Source: UBA1941 sp046329575
GTDB taxonomy: Bacteria > Bacteroidota > Bacteroidia > Chitinophagales > LD1
Direction of reading: 5' to 3'
Assembly: GCA_046329575.1 (NCBI GenBank)
Contig: JAXLUJ010000005.1
Span: forward strand, 256,397 to 320,396
DNA: 64,000 nt
Shown here: positions 51,899 through 59,256 of the stretch, piece by piece
How positions within the stretch are numbered: position 1 is the stretch's first letter
Layout of the letters: every line of letters starts with the position of its first letter
Notes under the pieces: generated by a model
The model's input: the letters and a program-made list of their open reading frames with translations, nothing else
Database searches by the model: none
What the model was told of the DNA's origin: nothing
Program-made: the position numbers and the translations under genes

Positions 51899-53355
51899 GA
51901 CATTCTAAGTTTTCGATTCGCTCGGAAAGTTGAATAACATGGAGCGTCAATTCTTCCACCTTCTCTAAAAGCTTAGCTTCTAATTCACCTACAGAAAGCC
52001 CTGTTTTAAGCACCTCGGTTTCGGAAGGAATACCCCGCAAATGATGGTTTATTCTACAAAACTCTTTTACGCTTTTGAGAGATTCAAGCCGGTAGTTTTC
52101 GTTAAAAACATAATCCGGAAAATTTTGTAAAGTTACTTTGATCTCTCTGGCAAAAATATGCCCATTGCTTTTTACCCGAAAGTTACTGGTAAAATTGCCT
52201 GAATTTAAAGAATCGTATTTTACTACATCAATTAGATCGTCGTCGTCATTGCATGCCAAAATTTTCATTCCACCCTTGATAAAGAATGCGTTTTTATCAT
52301 TGATCAAATTAGAAGCAGCCTGTCCAATAAAAACTTTCCCGTTCTCATCCCATTGTAGAGCGATTTTTTCTAAATTTCCAAACCTTCGCGTACCTAAAGC
52401 ACCGCCAGCAAAGCCATAAAGTACGGGGCCATCTGGAGTCTGCGTCGCAAAATCCTTCCCTAATCCATACCAACCGAGACCGTGATTAGGGTCAGTACCT
52501 TCTCTAAGATAGAAATCATGTTTATTAATTCGAATGTCGCCTCTGACATCCAATTTGGCCTGAGGATTATTTGTACCGATACTGAGATTTCCGTCAACAT
52601 ATAAGTCGACTGTAAAATTACCAGATCCAACAACCTGCAATTTGTTATTTGGTGTCTGCGTTCCGATCCCCACATTTCCACCGGTATACAAATTATCCGA
52701 TATTGCTGTATGGCCATTAACGTCTAACTCATATGAGGGATCAAATTTGTTTATTCCAACCCTGTTCTCTTTAGTGGCCACGAGAACGGTTCTTTCAGTA
52801 TTACCAATGTCAACCAACAACAATTCGTGTGGTATGGTTGATTTCAACCATTCCGCAGTGATTCCTCGTACATGTAGTTGTGCTGTGGGATTATCGAAAC
52901 CCACTCCCGTACAACCGTTTCCCTTCACCACGAAGTCATAACTTTTTAAGTTGAAATTGGGATCTTCCTTATCATCTGTATTTGATCTGGATACTAAGAA
53001 GCTATTAGCTACAAAACCGGAAATATGGTTGTTTTCCACTTCAAATTCCGCATAGTTATTGTCCACTTCAAGAACACTGTGATAGCCTAATGGAACAAAC
53101 TTTGACAAGGTCCCGCGTATGCGTAAATCAGCAAGAAAATTAGTGGTGCCAATTCCTACATTTCCAAAATCTTGACTTTCATGTGTTCTTAGCGCATTGC
53201 CCCCCCCCGTTAACATTAGTTAGAAAGGAATTCTGGGCAAATATTCCATTTTCAAAAAAAAGGCAAAAAATAATTATTAAGAGTGAAGCAAAAATGGTGA
53301 ATCTCCGTTCTGTTTTAAATTCTCTAGAAATGGCCAAAATAAATAGTGGATTCAT
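51882..53355 (-). CDS. Fibre-like VGIGT-repeat protein, frame interrupted at a G9 tract (phase-variable candidate)
   Basis: The body (51882-53216) is 444 residues with five repeats of the VGIGT..P...L.V.G type (NVGIGTTNFLADLRIRG, NVGIGTQTPNNKLQVVG, NLSIGTNNPQAKLDVRG and two more) and a C-terminal coiled coil (SVGELEAKLLEKVEELTLHV), as in tail-fibre-like surface proteins. The listed ATG at 53216 gives no signal peptide. A separate frame from the ATG at 53355 encodes a signal peptide ending GIFAQ and then NSFLTNVNGGG, which joins the body if the nine-G run (53200-53208) had eight. As read, that frame stops at 53179-53181. First gene of the GH16 operon. Confidence 0.8.
53179..53355 (-). other. 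Signal-peptide leader frame of the fibre gene
   Basis: 58 codons. The N-terminal segment FKTERRFTIFASLLIIIFC is a basic stretch followed by a hydrophobic core, and cleavage is expected after GIFAQ. With nine G the frame ends at TGA after GGGQCAKNT; with eight it continues as GGGNALRTHESQ into the fibre body. Confidence 0.75.
53200..53208 (-). repeat. Homopolymer tract G9 (C9 on the plus strand)
   Basis: Nine consecutive G on the coding strand, 49 codons into the leader frame, exactly where the two frames must join. Such tracts change length by slippage. Confidence 0.9.
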
Positions 53356-53562
53356 TGCATTGGTTTTAGTTGTTTTAAATTTAAATAATTTATATCAAAA
53401 AATGGATTCGGTAAGCCATCTTGTTCCAGTTAATCAAAATTTCAAGAATGGAAATTGCTCCTTACAGTGTGCATAGAGAATCAAGAGCGCGTGTTAAGCT
53501 CGTAAATCGTTTCTTTTCTAATCCGCACATCATCAAATCCACTAAAAAAACTACATTTACAC

Positions 53563-53580
53563 TCCGATAAATTCATCGGA
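53563..53580 (+). promoter_or_regulatory. Hairpin directly before the carA start codon
   Basis: A perfect 6-bp stem TCCGAT/ATCGGA with loop AAATTC, ending one base before the ATG. A TACATTTA box (53552-53559), one base from TAnnTTTG, precedes it. It could affect ribosome access; no pyrimidine-sensing motif is recognisable. The rest of the 53356-53551 gap is AT-rich with nothing else clear. Confidence 0.4.
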
Positions 53581-54690
53581 ATGTCCCAATCTTTTTCTGC
53601 TGTTCCTGCTGTGTTGCTGCTGGCCGACGGTACGGTTTTCACCGGCAAAGCGCTCGGCAAAATCGGCACCACCACAGGTGAACTGTGCTTTAATACCGGA
53701 ATGACCGGCTATCAGGAAGTGTTTACCGATCCGTCGTATTACGGACAAGTACTCATCATGACCGGCGATCATATCGGCAACTATGGCGTGATTGACAGCG
53801 AAGTGGAATCTTCTTCCGTAAAAATTGCCGGACTGATTTGTAAAAAATATGCCGGAAGCGAATTCTCGCGCCAGCAATCGCAAGAATCGCTGCAACAATA
53901 CCTCGAAAGGCATCAGTTGGTAGGCATCAGCGATGTGGACACACGCGCCCTCACCGTTCATGTGCGGAAGGCAGGCGCCATGAACTGCATCATCAGCAGC
54001 GAAACTACTGACATAGCCGCCCTCAAAAAGCAACTGGATGCTTGTCCGGATATGAACGGCCTCGATTTGGCCGAAAAGGTTTCTACAAAAACGGCCTATT
54101 TCTATGGAAATCCGGATGCTAAGTACCGCGTGGCGGTGATGGACTGCGGAGTGAAAGAAAATATTCTAAAATGCCTGAGTGAGCGCGATGTTTACCTGCA
54201 AGTGTACAACTGCCGCACTCCGTTTTCTGAAATGCAGAACTGGAACCCTCATGGCTACTTCATTTCAAATGGTCCGGGTGATCCTGCAGTGATGGATTAT
54301 GCGGTGCAGACCGTGAAGGAAATCGTAGATGCCAATCAACCACTTTTCGGTATTTGTTTAGGTCATCAATTACTCGCACTGGCCTCCGGCGTGCGAACGT
54401 TTAAAATGCACCACGGCCACCGCGGTTTAAATCATCCGGTGAAGAATATGACCACCGGAGTTTCTGAAATTACCTCTCAAAACCACGGTTTTGAAGTGAG
54501 CCGCGCCGACATTGAAAAATCTTCTACTGTTGAAATTACACACGTTAATCTGAACGACGATACCATTGAAGGAATTCGCCGGAAAGACAAAAACGCTTTC
54601 AGCGTGCAATACCATCCGGAAAGCAATCCCGGCCCTCATGATTCCCGTTACCTTTTCGATCAGTTTCTGAAAAACATGACCAAAAACTGA
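53581..54690 (+). CDS. carA: Carbamoyl-phosphate synthase small subunit (glutaminase)
   Basis: 369 residues. The N-terminal CarA domain (LLADGTVFTGKALG, GMTGYQEVFTDPSYYGQ) is followed by a class I glutamine amidotransferase domain with nucleophile Cys259 in FGICLGHQLLAL and the His-Glu pair in QYHPESNPGP. It supplies ammonia to CarB for carbamoyl phosphate, feeding arginine and pyrimidine synthesis. carB is not adjacent. It overlaps the next ORF by one base. Confidence 0.97.
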   Translation: MSQSFSAVPAVLLLADGTVFTGKALGKIGTTTGELCFNTGMTGYQEVFTDPSYYGQVLIMTGDHIGNYGVIDSEVESSSVKIAGLICKKYAGSEFSRQQSQESLQQYLERHQLVGISDVDTRALTVHVRKAGAMNCIISSETTDIAALKKQLDACPDMNGLDLAEKVSTKTAYFYGNPDAKYRVAVMDCGVKENILKCLSERDVYLQVYNCRTPFSEMQNWNPHGYFISNGPGDPAVMDYAVQTVKEIVDANQPLFGICLGHQLLALASGVRTFKMHHGHRGLNHPVKNMTTGVSEITSQNHGFEVSRADIEKSSTVEITHVNLNDDTIEGIRRKDKNAFSVQYHPESNPGPHDSRYLFDQFLKNMTKN

Positions 54691-55118
54691 TGCGCGGATT
54701 TCTATTGATGCTGACAATTGCCACTGTGTTTTCAGCATGCTCGCATAAAACAGATACGCCCACCTTTGGCGAATTGAGCGTAGATAGCATTGCCACCGAT
54801 ACTGCCATGCAGCGCAATTTTGAAACCTCATACGAATTCCAAAAAGAAATTCCTGCAGGCGATTACCGCTATGAGGTGAAAAGCACTTCTTATTTGAAAA
54901 ATGGCCGTACCGTGAGCCATTTTGTGGTGGTGGCTGTTGGCCCAAATGGAAGTGATACTTTGTACAACCAAAAGCAGCCGGCATCAGTGTTCTATGCTGA
55001 ATTGAAAGATACGCCCGGTTCCGGAATTCTTTTAACCAAATGGAAAGAAGGCGATAGTGTTCAAACTACTTTGTTTGCGATTCGCTCTACGCCCGTGGCG
55101 AAAACAAAAGCCAAATAA
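54690..55118 (+). CDS. Small lipoprotein of unknown function
   Basis: 142 residues. A signal with lipobox VFSAC (Cys17) is followed by a beta-rich domain (YRYEVKSTSYLKNGRTVSHF, VVAVGPNGSDTLYN). No family recognised. It overlaps the carA stop by one base (TGATG), so it is translationally coupled to it; a functional link to carbamoyl phosphate is not evident. Envelope-bound. Confidence 0.75.
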   Translation: MRGFLLMLTIATVFSACSHKTDTPTFGELSVDSIATDTAMQRNFETSYEFQKEIPAGDYRYEVKSTSYLKNGRTVSHFVVVAVGPNGSDTLYNQKQPASVFYAELKDTPGSGILLTKWKEGDSVQTTLFAIRSTPVAKTKAK

Positions 55119-55161
55119 TTCCTAAAAACGAAAAGCGCGATTATTGCCTTTGCACAAATCT

Positions 55162-55169
55162 TATTTTTG
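55162..55169 (+). promoter_or_regulatory. -7 box of the enolase gene
   Basis: TATTTTTG fits TAnnTTTG and lies 20 nt before the ATG at 55189. The nearest TTG upstream is 15 nt away, closer than usual. Confidence 0.5.
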
Positions 55170-55188
55170 ACCAACCAAAACATAACTT

Positions 55189-56478
55189 ATGGCACAAATT
55201 GCTTCCATCCACGCCCGTCAAATCCTCGATTCACGCGGTAATCCTACTGTTGAAGTAGATGTAATAACAGCCAACGGAATTTTAGGCCGCGCTGCCGTTC
55301 CAAGCGGCGCCAGCACCGGTAAACATGAGGCCGTTGAGTTGCGCGACGGCAACAAAAAAGAATTTGGCGGAAAAGGCGTGAAGAAAGCTGTAAACAACGT
55401 GAACAACATCATAGCTAAAAATCTAATGGGCATTTCGGTGTATGAGCAAAATTTGATCGACACCATTATGCTGAAGTTAGACGGCACTCCGAATAAGGCA
55501 AAACTGGGTGCCAACGCTATTTTGGCGGTATCTATGGCTGTGGCAAAAGCGGCAGCCGAGGAAAGTGGTATGAGCCTTTACCGCTATGTGGGCGGCGTAA
55601 ACGCCAATGTGCTTCCTATTCCGTTGATGAATATTTTGAACGGTGGTGCGCATGCCGATAACAAAATTGACTTTCAGGAATTTATGGTGATGCCCGTGGG
55701 CGCCGATTCGTTTTCGCAAGCGCTGCAAATGGGAACCGAGATCTTTCACGCATTGAAATCGGTTTTAAAGAAGAAGGGTTACAGCACCAATGTGGGCGAT
55801 GAAGGCGGTTTTGCCCCTGAAATTGCCAGTAACGAAGAAGCAATTGAAACCGTTCTGTTAGCCATCAAAGAAGCCGGATTTAAACCCGGAAAGGATGTGT
55901 TTATTGCCATGGACGCCGCCAGTACTGAGTTCTACGACGAGCGCACCAAAAAATATATTTTCAAAAAATCAGATGGCCGTAAACTTTCTTCCGAAGAAAT
56001 GGTTGAATACTGGGCCGCATGGTGTAAAAAATATCCGATTGCCTCTATTGAGGACGGTATGGCAGAAGATGATTGGGCCGGCTGGAAAAAATTAACGGAA
56101 AAAATAGGTGATAAAGTACAATTGGTAGGTGACGATCTTTTTGTGACTAATGTGGAACGGCTATCAAAAGGGATTTCTAACAAAACAGCGAATTCCATTT
56201 TGGTAAAGGTAAATCAGATCGGAACGCTTACCGAAACCATCAATGCGGTGAATTTGGCGAAGAACAGCAGTTATACGTCTATCATGAGCCATCGCAGCGG
56301 TGAAACCGAAGACGTAACCATTGCCGATTTGGCCGTGGCGCTGAATTGCGGCCAAATCAAAACCGGCTCAGCATCGCGTACCGATAGGATTGCCAAATAC
56401 AACCAACTGCTTCGTATTGAGGAGGAATTGGGGCCAATGGCAGTTTATGAAGGGCGTAGCTTTCGGTACACCCGGTAA
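55189..56478 (+). CDS. eno: Enolase
   Basis: 429 residues, full length. Conserved blocks: ARQILDSRGNPTVEVDV, SGASTGKHEAVELRD, NGGAHADNKIDFQEFMV, VGDEGGFAPE and the late SIMSHRSGETEDVTIADLAV, which together provide the catalytic Lys/Glu and the two magnesium sites. It converts 2-phosphoglycerate to phosphoenolpyruvate in glycolysis and the reverse route. Own promoter-like box and a terminator-like hairpin, so a single-gene unit. Confidence 0.98.
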   Translation: MAQIASIHARQILDSRGNPTVEVDVITANGILGRAAVPSGASTGKHEAVELRDGNKKEFGGKGVKKAVNNVNNIIAKNLMGISVYEQNLIDTIMLKLDGTPNKAKLGANAILAVSMAVAKAAAEESGMSLYRYVGGVNANVLPIPLMNILNGGAHADNKIDFQEFMVMPVGADSFSQALQMGTEIFHALKSVLKKKGYSTNVGDEGGFAPEIASNEEAIETVLLAIKEAGFKPGKDVFIAMDAASTEFYDERTKKYIFKKSDGRKLSSEEMVEYWAAWCKKYPIASIEDGMAEDDWAGWKKLTEKIGDKVQLVGDDLFVTNVERLSKGISNKTANSILVKVNQIGTLTETINAVNLAKNSSYTSIMSHRSGETEDVTIADLAVALNCGQIKTGSASRTDRIAKYNQLLRIEEELGPMAVYEGRSFRYTR

Positions 56479-56489
56479 AACAATGTGCA

Positions 56490-56518
56490 AAAGCCGCCTG
56501 TAATTTTTTGGCGGCTTT
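56490..56518 (+). terminator. Terminator-like hairpin after enolase
   Basis: A 9-bp stem AAAGCCGCC/GGCGGCTTT (56490-56498 with 56510-56518), 11-nt loop that includes a T run. The tail has only three T. Confidence 0.55.
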
Positions 56519-56571
56519 GGTATCCTTTACAGCCTATTTCCGTAGAGATATAGAGATTAATGGGCTTTGAC

Positions 56572-57690
56572 ATGATTAAGACTAAAACCGCTGTGTTCAT
56601 TTTGGCTTCGTTATTGGCAATTACGGCCATTGCAGGAGGCTTTGATGGCAACAAAATCCTCGAAATTCTGGGCGAAGACAAAACCGGAGAGAATGCGCAA
56701 AAATTCAAGACGGAATTTTTGCTCGATAAATCCATGAAAAATCCGGAGAACGGCATCAAACTTACCGTTAGCCGCGAAGAACCATTTGTGGTTACCGGAT
56801 TGTTGCTTACGAACACCGGTTATGAAATTAATGATCTGGCCTATAAATCCTTTCGCCTGCCCATGCCGTTTGGTATCAATTGGAACGATAATGAAGAAAC
56901 CTTGCGCGAAAAACTCGGTCTTCCCAAAAGTTCTTCTGAAGAAAAAGTGAAATTCAAAAAAGACGGCATTACCATTAATGTGTTTTTTAAAAACGCCTCT
57001 CACAAAAAAATCACCAATATCAAATTCACCCAAAATATTGGAACAGAAAGTCCGTACCGCGTAGATGGAAATCACGAGGTGATTGTAAAAGAACCGGAAC
57101 CGGTGGCCGAAGTGCCCGCTCCTTCCAAAACAGAAGCGAAGCCGGCAACTTCAAAGCCCGATAAAATGGCCGGAGTGAGTGCGCTTCCCGCACCCGCACA
57201 ATTTTCTAAAACTACTACAGTTCGAAAGTCGCGCTCGCCTTTTTATGATGCCATTATGAGCGTTATCGAATCGGGTGAAGACGATATGTTTCACGACATC
57301 AAGAACACGGCTTCTACACAACCGAATTTCTGGAATTACAAGTACACGTATTCCACCAAAGTTGCTATTCCCGGCGAGAAGTATAATATGCTTTACAGCT
57401 TTCCATTCCAAAATTCGCAACTCGATTTTGTGTCGGTGATTGATGAAGAAGACGCTTCTTCAGCGGCAGTCATACAAACAAAATACGCTGAGTTGGAAGG
57501 AAAACTGAAAGAAGAGTTCAAACTCACTGAAGGCTGGACGTATCACTACATTGTGAATCGCGATAACCCGAACGGTTTGAAGGACTTCGAACTAAAAAAT
57601 CCGAAGCTCGGCAGTATTGTGCTCGATCATTCGGTGAATCCGTATGGGCGGCAAGTGCTGTATCTGCGCTTCTTGTTGCAATACGATTGA
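56572..57690 (+). CDS. Secreted protein with two similar-length domains, unknown function
   Basis: 372 residues from the ATG at 56572 (MIKTKTAVFILASLLAITAIAG); the ORF opens at 56560 with four extra codons before the basic N-region. After the signal peptide come a first domain (about 25-165; contains LNGIKL-like strands and TLREKLGLPKSSSEE), a Pro/Ala/Lys linker (about 175-215) and a second domain (about 225-372; PNFWNYKYTYSTKVAIPG, FELKNPKLGSIVLDH). No family recognised. Periplasmic or exported. Confidence 0.75.
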   Translation: MIKTKTAVFILASLLAITAIAGGFDGNKILEILGEDKTGENAQKFKTEFLLDKSMKNPENGIKLTVSREEPFVVTGLLLTNTGYEINDLAYKSFRLPMPFGINWNDNEETLREKLGLPKSSSEEKVKFKKDGITINVFFKNASHKKITNIKFTQNIGTESPYRVDGNHEVIVKEPEPVAEVPAPSKTEAKPATSKPDKMAGVSALPAPAQFSKTTTVRKSRSPFYDAIMSVIESGEDDMFHDIKNTASTQPNFWNYKYTYSTKVAIPGEKYNMLYSFPFQNSQLDFVSVIDEEDASSAAVIQTKYAELEGKLKEEFKLTEGWTYHYIVNRDNPNGLKDFELKNPKLGSIVLDHSVNPYGRQVLYLRFLLQYD

Positions 57691-57728
57691 AAGGGGGCTC
57701 GCGAAAAATCTTTTTTTTCTTAACGTTT

Positions 57729-57758
57729 AAAAGGCTTGCAATTTTGAATGGCCTTTTT
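57729..57758 (+). terminator. Terminator-like hairpin before apaG
   Basis: AAAAGGC (57729-57735) pairs with GCCTTTT (57751-57757) around a 15-nt loop, with T continuing to 57758. The ATG at 57748 lies inside this hairpin, which favours 57772 as the apaG start. Confidence 0.45.
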
Positions 57759-57771
57759 ATTTTCGAACTAC

Positions 57772-58158
57772 ATGGTATCGGAAATCACAGCAGGCATTGA
57801 AGTAATCGTAGAGACTACTTACCAGGAACAACATTCTGTTCCCGAAGCGCATGAGTTTGTGTTTTCTTACAAGATCCATATTCAGAACCACAATGAATTT
57901 ACGGTGCAATTACTGCGCCGCAGATGGGAAATTGTGAATGCCGTTGGCGAATTGGAAGTAATAGAAGGCGAGGGCGTGGTAGGCCGTCAGCCGGTGCTTT
58001 ACGCCAATGAATCGCATGAATACATTTCGGGTTGCCGGCTATTGACGGCGCAAGGCAGAATGCGCGGCAAATATTATTTCCAAAACAAAATTACGGGCGA
58101 TCACTTTGAAGTAAACATCCCGGAGTTTCGTTTGGAAGCGCCTTTCAGCCTTAATTAA
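57772..58158 (+). CDS. apaG: ApaG-family protein
   Basis: 128 residues from the ATG at 57772 (MVSEITAGIEVIVETTYQEQ), the usual ApaG length. The fibronectin III-like fold motifs FVFSYKIHIQNHNEFTVQL and the Gly-rich EGVVGRQPVLYANESHEY (with the conserved SGCRL nearby) match ApaG, linked in enterobacteria to Co2+/Mg2+ efflux phenotypes. Its stop is 1 nt from the convergent YkuK-like gene. Confidence 0.93.
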   Translation: MVSEITAGIEVIVETTYQEQHSVPEAHEFVFSYKIHIQNHNEFTVQLLRRRWEIVNAVGELEVIEGEGVVGRQPVLYANESHEYISGCRLLTAQGRMRGKYYFQNKITGDHFEVNIPEFRLEAPFSLN

Positions 58159-58159
58159 A

Positions 58160-58651
58160 TTACACCACTTTATTGGCACAGCAACTGGCTGCTACAGCAT
58201 CAGGCTTCGCTTTGAAAGTAAAGCCCATCGACAGAATGTATCCCATAGCTTCGCTTAACGCCGTATTGCTGCCAAAGCGCGGATTGGTGTTGATATCGGC
58301 ATGAACCTCCAGTTCGGTTTTATAGGCGTCAAAGAGCGGACAAAGGTGATAGGCGATTTCGATCGACTTCGACACTTCATTCAGCATACGTTCCTTAATC
58401 GACATTTTCTGAAGCGAACGATCGGAACAAATGAACATATAGCCGCCTTTGCCTTTTCGCAAAAGCAATATCACTGTAGCGAAATCGGTTTCAGCACCTT
58501 TCACCTGACTATCGGTACCAATACAAACTTTAATCTGATTGCCGAGTGCGGCTTCGTGCAGCAGCGCTTTTTCCACGGCCTCACTGATGGGCCCTTCAAT
58601 TTTCGAGCCGTCTAATTTTCGCCATTTGGCGGTGATGATGGTTTCCAGCAT
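58160..58651 (-). CDS. YkuK-family RNase H-like protein (DUF458)
   Basis: 163 residues from the ATG at 58651 (MLETIITAKWRKLDG). A frame extending to 58741 would include the gcvH terminator, so I reject it. The conserved CIGTDSQVKGAETDFATVI near the start and ELEVHADINTNPRFGSN are signatures of DUF458/YkuK, predicted to have an RNase H-like fold. Its catalytic function is unproven. Cytoplasmic. Confidence 0.87.
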   Translation of the reverse strand: MLETIITAKWRKLDGSKIEGPISEAVEKALLHEAALGNQIKVCIGTDSQVKGAETDFATVILLLRKGKGGYMFICSDRSLQKMSIKERMLNEVSKSIEIAYHLCPLFDAYKTELEVHADINTNPRFGSNTALSEAMGYILSMGFTFKAKPDAVAASCCANKVV

Positions 58652-58701
58652 ATACTGTGTTTTAATCGTTACAAATCTTCCGGCGGCTACTTCAGAAAGA
58701 C

Positions 58702-58735
58702 GAAAAGGCTGCCCACATTCGTTGGCAGCCTTTTC
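58702..58735 (-). terminator. Intrinsic terminator of gcvH
   Basis: A perfect 12-bp stem (58702-58713 with 58724-58735), 10-nt loop. Located 24 nt past the gcvH stop. Confidence 0.75.
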
Positions 58736-58759
58736 ACACAAGCAATGCAGATGAAAAAT

Positions 58760-59140
58760 CTACGCGCCTATATGCTTTTTGTAAGCTGCCGAATCCATAA
58801 GTTGATCCAGTTCACTTTTATTGCTCACTTCAATTTTTATAATCCAGCCGGCGCCGTATGGATCGCTGTTCACGGCTTCGGGCTGGCTATCCAAACCTTT
58901 GTTCATTTCTAAAACTTTTCCTGAAACCGGCATGAACAAGTCAGAAACGGTTTTTACGGCTTCAACCGTTCCAAAAACCTGATCTTTACTAATGCTGTCG
59001 CCAATGGTATTGATATCTACATAAACAATATCGCCCAGTTCTTTTTGAGCGAAATCAGTGATTCCGATAATGGCATGATCGCCTTCTACGCGTACCCATT
59101 CGTGTTCTTTGCTGTACTTTAAATCGTCAGGAAAATTCAT
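58760..59140 (-). CDS. gcvH: Glycine cleavage system H protein
   Basis: 126 residues. The lipoyl domain shows EHEWVRVEGDHAIIGITDFAQ and the lipoylated Lys63 in GTVEAVKTVSDLFMP. It carries the aminomethyl group between the P, T and L proteins of glycine cleavage. The other subunits are not adjacent. It has its own -7 box and terminator, so it is a single-gene unit. Confidence 0.97.
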   Translation of the reverse strand: MNFPDDLKYSKEHEWVRVEGDHAIIGITDFAQKELGDIVYVDINTIGDSISKDQVFGTVEAVKTVSDLFMPVSGKVLEMNKGLDSQPEAVNSDPYGAGWIIKIEVSNKSELDQLMDSAAYKKHIGA

Positions 59141-59162
59141 TTGTGATTTTGATTACTGTTTA

Positions 59163-59170
59163 CAAATGTA
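59163..59170 (-). promoter_or_regulatory. -7 box of gcvH
   Basis: The minus strand reads TACATTTG (TAnnTTTG), 22 nt before the ATG. No exact -33 TTTG at 19-21 nt. Confidence 0.5.
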
Positions 59171-59204
59171 AATAAACTAGTTGAAGATGATCTTTAAGAA
59201 ATTG

Positions 59205-59239
59205 AAAAAAAAATCCCCTTCGAAACCGAAGGGGATTTT
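59205..59239 (-). terminator. Intrinsic terminator of the M43 protease gene
   Basis: A 13-bp stem (59210-59222 with 59227-59239), 4-nt loop, followed on the minus strand by a T run (59213 down to 59205). It is 17 nt past the protease stop. Confidence 0.92.
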
Positions 59240-59256
59240 CAGAGAAAACAACGAGA

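Noticed and set aside
53253..53261. Second frame break at the A8 tract upstream of the fibre gene
   Set aside because: Careful counting gives eight A on the plus strand, and the leader frame reads through it without interruption.
53183..53476. Plus-strand ORF of 97 codons
   Set aside because: Antisense to the fibre leader and G tract; no start context and no recognisable protein.
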